The notes under the pieces: generated by a model
Told to the model about the DNA's origin: nothing
What the model saw: only the letters and a program-made list of their open reading frames with translations
Databases searched by the model: none
Translations under genes and position numbers: made by a program
Part shown: positions 54,147 through 62,898 of the stretch, one piece after another
Numbering within the stretch: the first letter of the stretch is position 1
How the letters are laid out: each line of letters opens with the position of its first letter
DNA from: RGDT01 sp964630925
Lineage (GTDB): Bacteria; Planctomycetota; Planctomycetia; Gemmatales; Gemmataceae
DNA length: 64,000 nt
NCBI GenBank assembly: GCA_964630925.1
Contig: CAZVZK010000038.1
Span: 1 to 64,000 of the forward strand
Reading direction: 5' to 3'

Positions 54147-56522
54147 ATGCAGCCTCGTCAGACTCAGCAGGAGCCGCCCGGCGGCAACTTCCTCTTGTTC
54201 GTCGCCCTCTCCTTCCTGCTCATCGTGGGCTGGATGCAGCTCAACCGCGCCCTCTGGCCCACCGCGCCCGAGCCCGGCCCGGACGAGAAGAAGGGCGACG
54301 GCGGCAAGCCCGCCGCCTTCACCCTCCCCGACGCCCCCAAGGTCAACCCCGCCGCCAAACTGCTCGACCTCGGCGAACGCAAGAGGGGCTCCCCCTTCCA
54401 CCTGTTCGTCAAGCTCGACCCGCTCGGCGGCGGCGTGCGCCAGGTGACGCTCAACCAGTTCCTGGAGGCGCGCGAGGACGGCAAGCCCAGCGAGGGGCTC
54501 CTCGACCTGGTGCCCGACGCGGACAACCAGGCCGAGCCGTCGCACGTCCTGTATCACTTCGACCCCGACGCGCCCACGGACAAGCACCCCTCCGAGGCCC
54601 TCGGGCGCGTCAACTGGGCCGTCGTCCAACAGGAGGCGAAGCCGGAACGGCACCTCGTGGCCTTCCAGGCGGAGGTCGACGGCTACATCATCAAGAAAAC
54701 ATACACCCTGGCCCCCGGCGAGTACCACATGGGGCTGGAGGTGCAGGTGACACGCGGGCCGAACGTCAAGGGCGACGGGAAGTTCCGCTACCAGCTCACC
54801 GGCGCCAAGGGGCTGCCGGTCGAGGGCAAGTGGTACGCCACCACCTTCCGCAACGCCCTGATCGCGCTGGAGGACGAGCAAGGCAGGGTCACCCACCGCG
54901 ACATCCAGGAGCTGAACAAGGTGTCGTGGAAGGGCGGCGGCGACGCCCAGACACGCAACCCCAGCACCAACACCTATATCCGCTACGCCGGCGTGGCGGT
55001 GCAGTACTTCGCCTCCGTCATCGTCGTGGACGACAGGGACAACAAGAGCCAGAAGTTCCTCGCCAGCGCCCGCCCGACGCTGGAGCGGGGCGTGATCAAG
55101 GGCAAGACCAAGGGGGTGATGGCCTTCGGGGACCGGCTGACGGTCCTCAGCTACGACGGGGGTTACACGGAGACGGTGTACATCCCGCCCCACCTGCAGC
55201 AGCAGGCCGGGCTGATCGAGGAGCGGACGAGCGTCGCCATCATCTACCGCAACCTCGGGTACGACGCCACGCTCAAGGAGTGCCCGAAGCTGGCGCTGGA
55301 GATCAAGATCGGGCCGGAGGCCGACGCGACGCACGGCGCCTGGGAGGACGACATCACGGTCCGCGTGAACACGGGGCTGTCGGAGGCGCTGGAGAAGGCC
55401 GGCGAGTCGTTCACGCACAGGTACGTCCTGTACAACGGGCCGGTCAAGCCGCTGCTGCTCGGGCACCTGCGTGGCGAGGCGGCGGTCGATCCGGAGGTGG
55501 TCGCCCGCTACACGGGCGGGCTGAAGCTGAACACGCTGATCGACTGGCAGATGCCGGGCGGCATGGGCGTGTTCTTCGCGGGGATCGGCTGGACGTGGCT
55601 GGTGATCCAGGTGACGAACATCGTCCACTGGCTGTTGAACTTCCTGCACCTGTGGGTGGGCAACCTGGGCGTGTGCATCATCCTGCTGACGGTGCTGGTG
55701 CGTCTGGTGATGCTGCCGCTGAGCCGCAAGCAGGCGCTGATGGCGCTCAAGATGCAGGCGCTGGCGCCGGAGCTGAAGAAGCTGCAGGAGAAGTACAAGG
55801 ACCCGGACCAGCGTCACGAGCTGACGCTGGCGCAGTGGGAGCTGTACAAGAAGCACGGCGTCAACCCCGCCGGCTCGTGCTGGGTCCTGTTCCTGCAGAT
55901 GCCGATGTTCCTGGGCCTGTTCTACGCGCTGGGCGAGAGCATCACGTTCCGGCTGGGCGGTTTCTGGCCGACGTGGATCACGAACCTGGCGGCGCCGGAC
56001 ATGATGATCCACTGGGGCCGGGGCATCTGGATGCTCAGCCGGGACGCCGACTGGGGCAACATGCTGTACCTGGGGCCGTACCTGAACGTGCTGCCGATCA
56101 TCGCCATCGTGCTGATGATGTATCAGCAGAAGATGATGACGCCGCCGGCGATGGACGAGCAGCAGGAGATGCAGCAGAAGGTCATGATGTACATGATGAT
56201 CTTCTTCGGGCTGATGTTCTACAAGGTGGCGGCGGGGCTATGCATCTACTACATCGTGACGACGGTGTGGGGCTTCGCCGAGCGTTACATGCTGCCGAAG
56301 GCGGACACGAGCCCTGTGGCCCTCGACGTGGCGGGGGCGGCGGCGGCCGCGGCGGCGCCTGCCGCCGTAGACTCGGACAAGGTGACGGGCGGCCCGTCGC
56401 AGGGCATGAAGAAGAAGGGCAAGAAGAAGGGCGACAAGGACAAGGAGGAGGGCCCGCCCGGCTGGGGCCAGCGGCTGTCCGACTGGTGGAACGACCTCCT
56501 GGAGCAGGCGAAGAAGAAATAG
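54147..56522 (+). CDS. yidC: Membrane protein insertase YidC
   Basis: A 791-aa YidC/Oxa1 insertase that inserts and folds inner-membrane proteins with or without SecYEG. It has one N-terminal helix (LLFVALSFLLIVGWMQL), a very large periplasmic beta domain (about residues 60-455), then the conserved core. The core comprises LGVCIILLTVLVRLVMLPL followed by the cytoplasmic hairpin SRKQALMALKMQALAPELKKL with the essential Arg of the hydrophilic groove, QMPMFLGLFYALGES, and two more helices (MMYMMIFFGLMFYKV, LCIYYIVTTVWGFAERYML). It is longer than the 550-aa E. coli protein. The tail has a poly-Ala stretch and a very Lys-rich segment (GMKKKGKKKGDKDKEE), suited to ribosome contact. Confidence 0.96.
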   Translation: MQPRQTQQEPPGGNFLLFVALSFLLIVGWMQLNRALWPTAPEPGPDEKKGDGGKPAAFTLPDAPKVNPAAKLLDLGERKRGSPFHLFVKLDPLGGGVRQVTLNQFLEAREDGKPSEGLLDLVPDADNQAEPSHVLYHFDPDAPTDKHPSEALGRVNWAVVQQEAKPERHLVAFQAEVDGYIIKKTYTLAPGEYHMGLEVQVTRGPNVKGDGKFRYQLTGAKGLPVEGKWYATTFRNALIALEDEQGRVTHRDIQELNKVSWKGGGDAQTRNPSTNTYIRYAGVAVQYFASVIVVDDRDNKSQKFLASARPTLERGVIKGKTKGVMAFGDRLTVLSYDGGYTETVYIPPHLQQQAGLIEERTSVAIIYRNLGYDATLKECPKLALEIKIGPEADATHGAWEDDITVRVNTGLSEALEKAGESFTHRYVLYNGPVKPLLLGHLRGEAAVDPEVVARYTGGLKLNTLIDWQMPGGMGVFFAGIGWTWLVIQVTNIVHWLLNFLHLWVGNLGVCIILLTVLVRLVMLPLSRKQALMALKMQALAPELKKLQEKYKDPDQRHELTLAQWELYKKHGVNPAGSCWVLFLQMPMFLGLFYALGESITFRLGGFWPTWITNLAAPDMMIHWGRGIWMLSRDADWGNMLYLGPYLNVLPIIAIVLMMYQQKMMTPPAMDEQQEMQQKVMMYMMIFFGLMFYKVAAGLCIYYIVTTVWGFAERYMLPKADTSPVALDVAGAAAAAAAPAAVDSDKVTGGPSQGMKKKGKKKGDKDKEEGPPGWGQRLSDWWNDLLEQAKKK

Positions 56523-56530
56523 GGGCCGAG

Positions 56531-56595
56531 GCGAGCGGCACGGCGTAAGCGTGCCGTGCCCGCATCACACGGCACGCTCACGCCGTGCCGCTCGC
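56531..56595. repeat. REP-like palindrome with 28-bp arms
   Basis: Left arm 56531-56558 and right arm 56568-56595 are inverted copies with one mismatch and a 9-base loop, giving a very stable hairpin 8 bases after yidC ends. The right arm is identical to the isolated 28-mer at 18150-18177. The core unit (GCGAGCGGCACGGCGTAAGC) looks like a genome-wide REP. It could also terminate the yidC transcript. Confidence 0.82.
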
Positions 56596-56617
56596 GGGGG
56601 CCGGAAGGGAGCCGAGC

Positions 56618-58267
56618 ATGCGGAACGCCATACTGATCGCCCTGGCCCTGCTCGCGTCGCCGGCGGCCACACGCGCCCAGGACGTGGATTACGAGGTGGT
56701 CATCGACCAGAAGTCGCTCGTCTCGGCCATGCGCGAGCGTGACGGGAAGATGGGGCGGTACGTCAGCCTGCAGTTCCAGATCCGCCGGCTCAAGGACCGC
56801 GAGGTCGTCGTCAACATCCCCAGGGAGCTGATCGTCGTCCGCGAGGACGGGGAGAAGGTCAAGGAGCTGGAGGTCTTCCAGCCCAACAACCAGCCGCTCA
56901 CCGTCATGCTCGCCATGGACGTGAGCGGCAGCATGGCACGCGGCAACAAGATGGACGAGGCCAAGCGGGCGGCCCTCACCTTCCTCGACAAGCTCGACCC
57001 GCGAGCCGACGTGGGGCTGGTGCTGTTCGACCACGAGATGAAGCTGACGATCCCGCCCGCCAAGGACCCGGCGAAGCAGAAGGAGCACCGCGACAGGCTG
57101 CGCGACGAGATCCGCTCGGCCAGGCCGCAGGGCGGCACCGCGTACTTCGACGCCACGGTCGAGTCGGTGAAGCACCTGAAGGGGGTCAAGGGCCGTAAGG
57201 TGGTCATCGTGATGACCGACGGCATGGACACCAACAGCAAGGCGTCGCTGAAGGACGCGGTCGAGTCGGCGCAGATGGCGGAGCTGTCGGTGTACACGGT
57301 GGGGATCGGCCAGCCGGGCGAGCAGAAGCAGGTGACGACGGTGCTGGTGCTGGACCGCTCGGGCAGCATGCTGGAGCCGGCGGACGAGGGCGACAAGGCC
57401 AAGGGCAAGAAGAAGTTCGACGCCCTCAAGGAGGCGGCCTCGCGCTTCGTCGATTTGATGCGGAAGGGGGCGAGGACGACCGTGCTGCCGTTCTCGGACA
57501 AGATCGACACGCCGGAGCCTTTCAGCGCCGACGGCGACATCCTCAAGGACCGCATCGACCGGCTGAAGGCGTTCGGCGGCACGCACCTGTATGACGCGAC
57601 GCTGTCGGGGGTGGAGACGCTGATGGCGGCGGACCCCCCGGGCAAGCGGGCGGTCATCGCGCTGACCGACGGCAAGGACGAGTCGCCGGGCAGCCGGCAC
57701 TCCGACGCGGCGGTGATCGCGCGGGCCAAGGAGGCGGGCGTGCCGCTGTACATGCTGGGGCTGGGCAGGCCGCACGAGATCAACGAGGAGGTGATGCGGA
57801 AGATGGCCAAGGAGACCGGCGGCGACTACTACCACGCCGGCAGCGCGAAGAAGTTGCTCGACGTGTTCGAGGCCCTGTCGATCCAGCTGCACGACGACGG
57901 CATCGACGAGGAGTCGCTCAAGGCGCTGGCGTCCGAGACGGGCGGCAAGTACTTCCACGCGGGCGACATCGAGAAGCTCAGCCTCATCTACGAGGGCCTG
58001 GCGGCCGAGCTGGGCTCGACGTACCGGATCACGTTCACGAGCCGGCGGCCGGGGCATGACGGGACGGCACGCGGGATCGACGTGTCGATCGAGCAGAACG
58101 GCAAGCGGATCAGCAACGTGGGGTCGGCGGCGGACGTGGCCCGCGGGATCGTGGTGCCGCAGATGAGTTACTGGGTGTACCTGGCGTTCCTGGCGGGCGT
58201 GTGCTGCCTTCTGGCGATGCCGGAGAACATCAAGCGCATCTACAACATGATGGGCGGGAAGGCGTGA
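56618..58267 (+). CDS. Secreted protein with two von Willebrand factor A domains
   Basis: A 549-aa protein with a signal peptide (MRNAILIALALLASPAATRA). A first VWA domain covers about residues 100-240 with MIDAS motif DVSGSMARG and VIVMTDGMDTNSK. A second VWA covers about 245-420 with DRSGSMLEP and VIALTDGKDESPG. A C-terminal part repeats 'ALASETGGKYFHAGDIEKL', and one late membrane helix (YWVYLAFLAGVCCLLAM) is at about 515-532. VWA domains bind ligands or partners through a metal. The second domain starts immediately where the first ends, implying internal duplication. GGAAGGGAG precedes the ATG. The exported orientation suggests an envelope or adhesion role. Confidence 0.85.
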   Translation: MRNAILIALALLASPAATRAQDVDYEVVIDQKSLVSAMRERDGKMGRYVSLQFQIRRLKDREVVVNIPRELIVVREDGEKVKELEVFQPNNQPLTVMLAMDVSGSMARGNKMDEAKRAALTFLDKLDPRADVGLVLFDHEMKLTIPPAKDPAKQKEHRDRLRDEIRSARPQGGTAYFDATVESVKHLKGVKGRKVVIVMTDGMDTNSKASLKDAVESAQMAELSVYTVGIGQPGEQKQVTTVLVLDRSGSMLEPADEGDKAKGKKKFDALKEAASRFVDLMRKGARTTVLPFSDKIDTPEPFSADGDILKDRIDRLKAFGGTHLYDATLSGVETLMAADPPGKRAVIALTDGKDESPGSRHSDAAVIARAKEAGVPLYMLGLGRPHEINEEVMRKMAKETGGDYYHAGSAKKLLDVFEALSIQLHDDGIDEESLKALASETGGKYFHAGDIEKLSLIYEGLAAELGSTYRITFTSRRPGHDGTARGIDVSIEQNGKRISNVGSAADVARGIVVPQMSYWVYLAFLAGVCCLLAMPENIKRIYNMMGGKA

Positions 58268-58281
58268 GGCGGGTGCTTTCC

Positions 58282-58386
58282 GGGTGGCCGGGGTCGGCTT
58301 TGAGACCCCGGCGCAGGGCACTCGAGCGAACGTGACGCTCGTCTCGGGTGCCAGAACCGGGGTCTCAAAGCCGACCCCGGCCACCC
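58282..58386. repeat. Palindromic intergenic repeat with 30-bp arms (GGGGTCGGCTTTGAGACC type)
   Basis: Perfect inverted arms at 58282-58311 and 58357-58386. The 45-base centre contains a further imperfect inverted repeat (GGCACTCGAGCG / CGCTCGTCTCGGGTGCC), so the element folds as a nearly continuous hairpin of about 105 bases. It fills the gap between the VWA gene and mnmE and ends 33 bases before the mnmE start. It looks like a non-autonomous MITE or large REP. Confidence 0.82.
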
Positions 58387-58419
58387 GAGCCAACAGCCAG
58401 GGCGGCGAGGGCGGAGCCT

Positions 58420-59700
58420 GTGGACCGAAGCGACACCATCCTCGCCCTGGCCACGCCCGCGGCGCTGGGGGAGCGGGCCATCGTTCGCCTGTCCGGGCCG
58501 AAGGCCGGCGAGGTCCTCCGCGCCCTCGGCGTCGAGCCGGCGGCGGGGCGCGTGCTGCCCCTGGCGGTGCGTCTGCCGGGGCTGCATTCGCCGCTGCCGG
58601 CGGAGGCCTACTTCTGGCGCGGGCCGCGCAGCTACACGGGGCAGGACGTGGCCGAGATCCACACCGCCGGATGCCGGCCGCTGGTGGAGCTGCTGTCGGC
58701 GTCTCTGCTGGGGATGGGGTGCCGGGCGGCGGGGCCGGGCGAGATGACGCTGCGGGCGTTCCTCAACGGCAAACTCGACCTGACGCGGGCCGAGGCGGTC
58801 CACGCCGTCATCGCCGCCGGGAGCCGGGGCGAGCTGAGGCAGGCGTTGGCCCAGCTCGCGGGAGGCGTGGCGCGTCCCCTGGGCGAGCTGCGCGAGGACC
58901 TGTTGAACCTGCTGGCCGACGTGGAGGCGGGGCTGGACTTCGCCGACGAGGACATCACGTTCATCGGCCAGGACCAGCTCCTGCTGCGGCTGGGCGCGGC
59001 GCTGGCGCGGGTGCTGAACGTGCAGAAGCAGCTTGAGGGCCGGGGGGCGGCGGGGGGGGGCTTCCGCGTGGCGCTGGCGGGTGCGCCGAACGCCGGCAAG
59101 TCGAGCCTGTTCAACGCGCTGACGGGGGGCCGGGCGCTGGTGAGCGACACGCCGGGGACGACGCGCGATTACCTGATCGGCCGTCTGACGGTTGGCGAGC
59201 TGTCCGTGGAGCTGATCGACACGCCGGGGCGCGAGGCGGCGCTGGGCGAGATCGGGGGCCAGGCGCAGGCGCTGGGCCGGCGGGCGGCGGAGGAGGCGGC
59301 GCTGGTGCTGTGGTGTGCCGAGGGGGGACGGGAGGGTTGTGATTCTCCGGCTTTGCACGTGGCGACGAAGTGCGACCTGCACACGGCGCCGCCGGGCTGG
59401 CTGGCGACGAGCGCGGCGACGGGGGCGGGGCTGGCGGGATTGCGTGAGGCGATCCGCGAGGCGGCGCGGACGCGCGAGGAGCCGTCGCTGGCGCCGTCGA
59501 GCGCGCGGTGTCGGGCGCACGTGGCGGCGGCGCTGGGGCACCTGCGGGCGGCGCACGCGCTGGCGCTGGAGGGCGACCCGCCGGAGCTGCTGGCGCTGGA
59601 GGTGCGGCTGGCGCTGGACGAGCTGGGGCAGATGGCGGGGGCGGTGTACACGGACGACCTGCTGGACCGGGTGTTCAGCCGGTTCTGCATCGGGAAGTGA
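58420..59700 (+). CDS. mnmE: tRNA modification GTPase
   Basis: A 426-aa MnmE (TrmE) that with MnmG makes the cmnm5 modification on wobble U34 of tRNAs. The N-terminal tetrahydrofolate-binding domain (TILALATPAALGERAIVRLSG, YFWRGPRSYTGQDVAEIH) leads into the helical domain, which has an inserted G domain: G1 GAPNAGKSS at about 222, G2 TPGTTRD, G3 DTPG, and G4 TKCD in place of the usual NKxD. The C-terminal FCIGK supplies the catalytic Cys. The start is GTG 58420 with GGAG four bases before. The family is certain from the FCIGK end; the protein is slightly shorter than the usual 450 residues. Confidence 0.96.
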   Translation: MDRSDTILALATPAALGERAIVRLSGPKAGEVLRALGVEPAAGRVLPLAVRLPGLHSPLPAEAYFWRGPRSYTGQDVAEIHTAGCRPLVELLSASLLGMGCRAAGPGEMTLRAFLNGKLDLTRAEAVHAVIAAGSRGELRQALAQLAGGVARPLGELREDLLNLLADVEAGLDFADEDITFIGQDQLLLRLGAALARVLNVQKQLEGRGAAGGGFRVALAGAPNAGKSSLFNALTGGRALVSDTPGTTRDYLIGRLTVGELSVELIDTPGREAALGEIGGQAQALGRRAAEEAALVLWCAEGGREGCDSPALHVATKCDLHTAPPGWLATSAATGAGLAGLREAIREAARTREEPSLAPSSARCRAHVAAALGHLRAAHALALEGDPPELLALEVRLALDELGQMAGAVYTDDLLDRVFSRFCIGK

Positions 59701-59749
59701 TGCGGCGGGTGTGGTATGATGACCCGCACGCCTCGACGGAGGACAGGAC

Positions 59750-60373
59750 ATGACCGTCATCTCGGCACTCGCGCCGCCCGCCGCTCCCCCGCCGCCGATG
59801 CCGACGACGGAGTCGGCCGAGCCGGCGCAGGTACGCTTGACCGCCGCCGACCTCGCCTTGCTGCCGCCCGAGCTGTCCGGCGGGGCGGTCCGATATGAGC
59901 TGCACCAGGGGAGGCTCATTATCATGCCGCCGCCGGGCGACTTCCACTCCGTGGTGACGGGGAACCTCGGCCACGCCCTCAAGACACAGGGGGAGATGCG
60001 GGGCCACGGGAGGGCACGGCCCAACGAGTTCGGGCTGCTCCTCGGTGACTCGGTGTATGGCCCCGACGCGGGGTTCGTGACGAACGCGCGTCTGCCGATC
60101 CGCCGCTCCACCGAAGGCTACATGCTGACGATCCCCGACCTGATCGCGGAGGTTCGCAGCAAGAACGACACGCTCGCCTACATGGCCCGCAAGGCCGCGA
60201 CGTACCTCGCCGCCGGCGTGCGCCTCGTGTGGGTGATCGACCCCGTCGGGCGGCGCGTCTTCGCCTATCGCGCCGGGCAGGCGGCCGTCGAGATCGCCGA
60301 GGATGGCGAGCTGACTTGCGACGACATCATCCCAGGCTTCCGCCTCGCCGTCCGCGAGGCGCTGGCGGAGTGA
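59750..60373 (+). CDS. Uma2 family (DUF820) nuclease-fold protein
   Basis: A 207-aa protein with an Ala/Pro-rich head, then a Uma2 domain: RYELHQGRLIIMPPPGDFHS, FGLLLGDSVYGPDAGFVTNAR, IPDLIAEVRSKNDTLAYMARK with PD-(D/E)XK-like acidic and Lys residues, and AGVRLVWVIDPVGRRVFAYR. GGAGGACAGGAC marks the start at 59750. It is a second, coiled-coil-free Uma2 protein in this window. Activity is not proven for the family; roles in DNA processing or as genome-resident selfish elements have been proposed. Confidence 0.86.
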   Translation: MTVISALAPPAAPPPPMPTTESAEPAQVRLTAADLALLPPELSGGAVRYELHQGRLIIMPPPGDFHSVVTGNLGHALKTQGEMRGHGRARPNEFGLLLGDSVYGPDAGFVTNARLPIRRSTEGYMLTIPDLIAEVRSKNDTLAYMARKAATYLAAGVRLVWVIDPVGRRVFAYRAGQAAVEIAEDGELTCDDIIPGFRLAVREALAE

Positions 60374-60495
60374 CGGCGGGGCGTGGATGACGTGGCGTGC
60401 ATCCAGAGAGCCAGATGCGATGACGCCCGGCCGGGGCGCTGACGCCCCAACGCGAGACAACCGCTGAACCAGCACCGGGGGCCATCGTGACCATC

Positions 60496-60740
60496 CCATC
60501 TCGCTGAGGCTCGCTGCGGCGGGGCCTTGGATCTCGCCCTGTTGTCGGAGGCGGGGCCGGCCGGGCCGGCCCCGCAGCGGCAGGACCGGCTCGCCGGGCT
60601 GCACGCGCTGATCAAGCCGCGGGCGGGGGAGCTGCGCTTCGACGAGATCGACGTGTAGGAGGCACGCAAGAAGGCGGCGGCGAGGGCCACCCGCCTGCGG
60701 CCGGAGGTAGGGCTTCAAGTGCGGACGGGGGATGTGGAGG
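60496..60740 (+). pseudogene. Remnant of a planctomycete secreted-protein gene
   Basis: In one plus-strand frame the translation runs ALDLALLSEAGPAG, then RLAGLHALIKPRAGELRFDEIDV, a TAG stop at 60655, and EARKKAAARATRLRP. Sequences of the form 'W/VxxARKKAAAEGKPLxxW' are typical of secreted planctomycete proteins. The interrupting stop, missing start and loss of the following motif suggest a decayed copy. Recognition is from memory of the family pattern and is tentative. Confidence 0.35.
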
Positions 60741-60800
60741 AATGGCGGAGGCCGGCGGCCCCGCGCCGAACTGGACTGTGTTGTTTGCCGACCTACACAA

Positions 60801-60834
60801 TAAAATAATCCGCGCCCCCTTGCGGAGGCGCGGA
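60801..60834 (-). terminator. Intrinsic terminator after the c-di-GMP riboswitch
   Basis: On the minus strand an 11-bp stem (TCCGCGCCTCC and GGGGGCGCGGA, one G-U pair) with a GCAA loop is followed by TTATTTTATT. It begins 27 bases after the aptamer and is the clearest rho-independent terminator in the window, in striking contrast to the otherwise GC-rich surroundings. Confidence 0.85.
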
Positions 60835-60861
60835 CACCAGACTTACTTACGGGTCCCGTCC

Positions 60862-60957
60862 ATCCCTTCGGTAGCCTGGCAGCCTTATCCGGCCCCCCTC
60901 GGCCGGTTAAGAGCCCATGGCTTTGCGTCCCCGCCTCACGACGGGTTTGCCCTTATC
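60862..60957 (-). promoter_or_regulatory. c-di-GMP-I (GEMM) riboswitch aptamer, orphan
   Basis: Read on the minus strand, the conserved GEMM-I blocks occur in order: AAGGGCAAACC, a GNRA tetraloop (GTGA) closing CGTC/GGCG, GGGGACGCAAAGCCA, then TGGGCTCTTAA, a second hairpin CCGGCC-GAGG-GGCCGG, and GGCTGCCAGGCTACCGAAGG. These are the features of the Vibrio Vc2-type aptamer that binds cyclic di-GMP. A terminator follows after 27 bases, as in many transcriptional riboswitches. Downstream on the same strand there is no plausible gene, only the remnant and the convergent Uma2 gene. The nearest upstream minus-strand gene ends 204 bases before it. Confidence 0.9.
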
Positions 60958-61161
60958 GAGGACAGCGGAAAATGGCTGTCTTCTCAGGAGTGGCGCTGAA
61001 CGGAATCGCGTCGTCTCCATCAAGAACGTAGGTCAAGATCCGGGGCGATGCAAACCGGAAAAACGGAATTCTCGCGCCACTCCGTCAAACCTTGGCCTCG
61101 CAGGCGCTTCGGGCTGCGAGAAGCCCTCGGCCGTTGCCGTCATTATCTCAGGCCGCTCAGA

Positions 61162-62085
61162 TCAGAAGCACGGCCTCCAGCCTTCGGCGTGGGTGTCGAG
61201 GTCGTTGATGAGCAGGCCGGCCCCGAATCGCTCGCGCAGGATCGCCTCGGAGCCGGGGAGGAGATTCTCCCGAGTCACGGCCAGCACCTCGAGCTTCTCA
61301 AGCGGCTTCGCGCCGGCGAGCTTGCGGGCCGTAGTCCTGTCGATGCGGGGGACGCCCTCCAGGCCGAGCTTGCGGAGCGCGGGCAGGCGGAAGCGGCGGA
61401 CGACGAGATCGAAGGTGTCGGCGTCCATCGGGTGGTTCGTGAGCAGCAGCTCGCGGAGGTTCGCCAGCGTCTCCGAAGAGACGAGCGGGCCCCAGACGCC
61501 CCCGCCCATGCCGTCGTCCTGGATCGCGCAGCAGAAGTCGAGGCGGCGCAGGCCGGCCACGTTGTCCGAGAAGAGCAGCTCCTCGGTCCCGCCGGTGTAG
61601 TTGGCGCCCGCGAGGTCGAGGGCCGTCAGGCGCGACAGCGTCTCGATCTCGCCGAGAGCGGCGAGGTCCTCGCCCTCGCAATCCGGGAACCACGCCTCGC
61701 GGACGGGGGCGGCGGCGAGGAGCTTCTTGCCGTGCTTGCGGAAGCCCTCCACACTCAGCGTCACCCGTTCGAGGAAGCCGCGGCGGAACGCCCACGCGGG
61801 CCGGGCCGGCGTGGGCGCGAGCGTGGGCTTGTGCAGCCACTTGCGGTTCCGGAACGGGCCGAACCACCCTTCCTCCAGCCCGGCCCACAGCTCGCGCTCG
61901 CGGCGTTCGGCGGCGGCACGTCGGCGGTCTCCCGCCGGCATCTTCGAAAGGCGGATCTGGAGGCGGATGAATTCGGCGCCCTCGGCGTCGCCGTGGTCAT
62001 CGAGCCAGTCGGCGTAGACGAGGCGCGGCGTGTCGTCGTCGGGGTTGGCGCAGATGTCCTTCAGAAGGCCGGTGTCGGACGACAT
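61162..62085 (-). CDS. TIGR02996 domain leucine-rich-repeat protein
   Basis: A 307-aa protein. The first 50 residues are the TIGR02996 'repeat-companion' domain (LLKDICANPDDDTPRLVYADWLDDHGDAEGAEFIRLQ), a hallmark of Gemmata-group genomes where it precedes leucine-rich repeats. The rest has irregular LRR units (LSRLTALDLAGANYTGG, AGLRRLDFC, TLANLRELLLTNHP, LPALRKLGLEGVP, LEKLEVLAVT). Function is unknown; protein interaction is presumed. GGGGGGAAGGC precedes the ATG. It lies between the selenoprotein candidate and the orphan riboswitch on the same strand, 13 bases after the former. Confidence 0.86.
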   Translation of the reverse strand: MSSDTGLLKDICANPDDDTPRLVYADWLDDHGDAEGAEFIRLQIRLSKMPAGDRRRAAAERRERELWAGLEEGWFGPFRNRKWLHKPTLAPTPARPAWAFRRGFLERVTLSVEGFRKHGKKLLAAAPVREAWFPDCEGEDLAALGEIETLSRLTALDLAGANYTGGTEELLFSDNVAGLRRLDFCCAIQDDGMGGGVWGPLVSSETLANLRELLLTNHPMDADTFDLVVRRFRLPALRKLGLEGVPRIDRTTARKLAGAKPLEKLEVLAVTRENLLPGSEAILRERFGAGLLINDLDTHAEGWRPCF

Positions 62086-62098
62086 GCCTTCCCCCCTC

Positions 62099-62671
<573 letters not shown>

Positions 62672-62898
62672 CTCGTGGCCCTCCCATAGCCACATGATAG
62701 CCGGCGGCCGGCTCTCCCGCCGTGGCGGGCGACGGAGACGTTGACGCCGACGACGTGGCCGCTGCCGTCGGCGTTTCAGGCCCGCAACGCCCTCCGCCCT
62801 CAATTCGCGCTTGGCATCCGCCCGCCGAAGCGTTACCCTGACTATTCCTACCCGCCTCGCGCCCGTGATCCCGCTACGCCTCCCAAGGTGCCGCACCC

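Noticed and set aside
60612..60800. Short minus-strand frame directly after the c-di-GMP terminator
   Set aside because: It would start at a TTG with no ribosome site, and the translation is Pro/Ser/Ala-rich noise opposite the gene remnant.
62672..62896. Upstream extension of the AhpD-like frame to 62896
   Set aside because: The added residues are Arg-rich and include the strong ribosome site for ATG 62671, so they are not translated as part of this protein.
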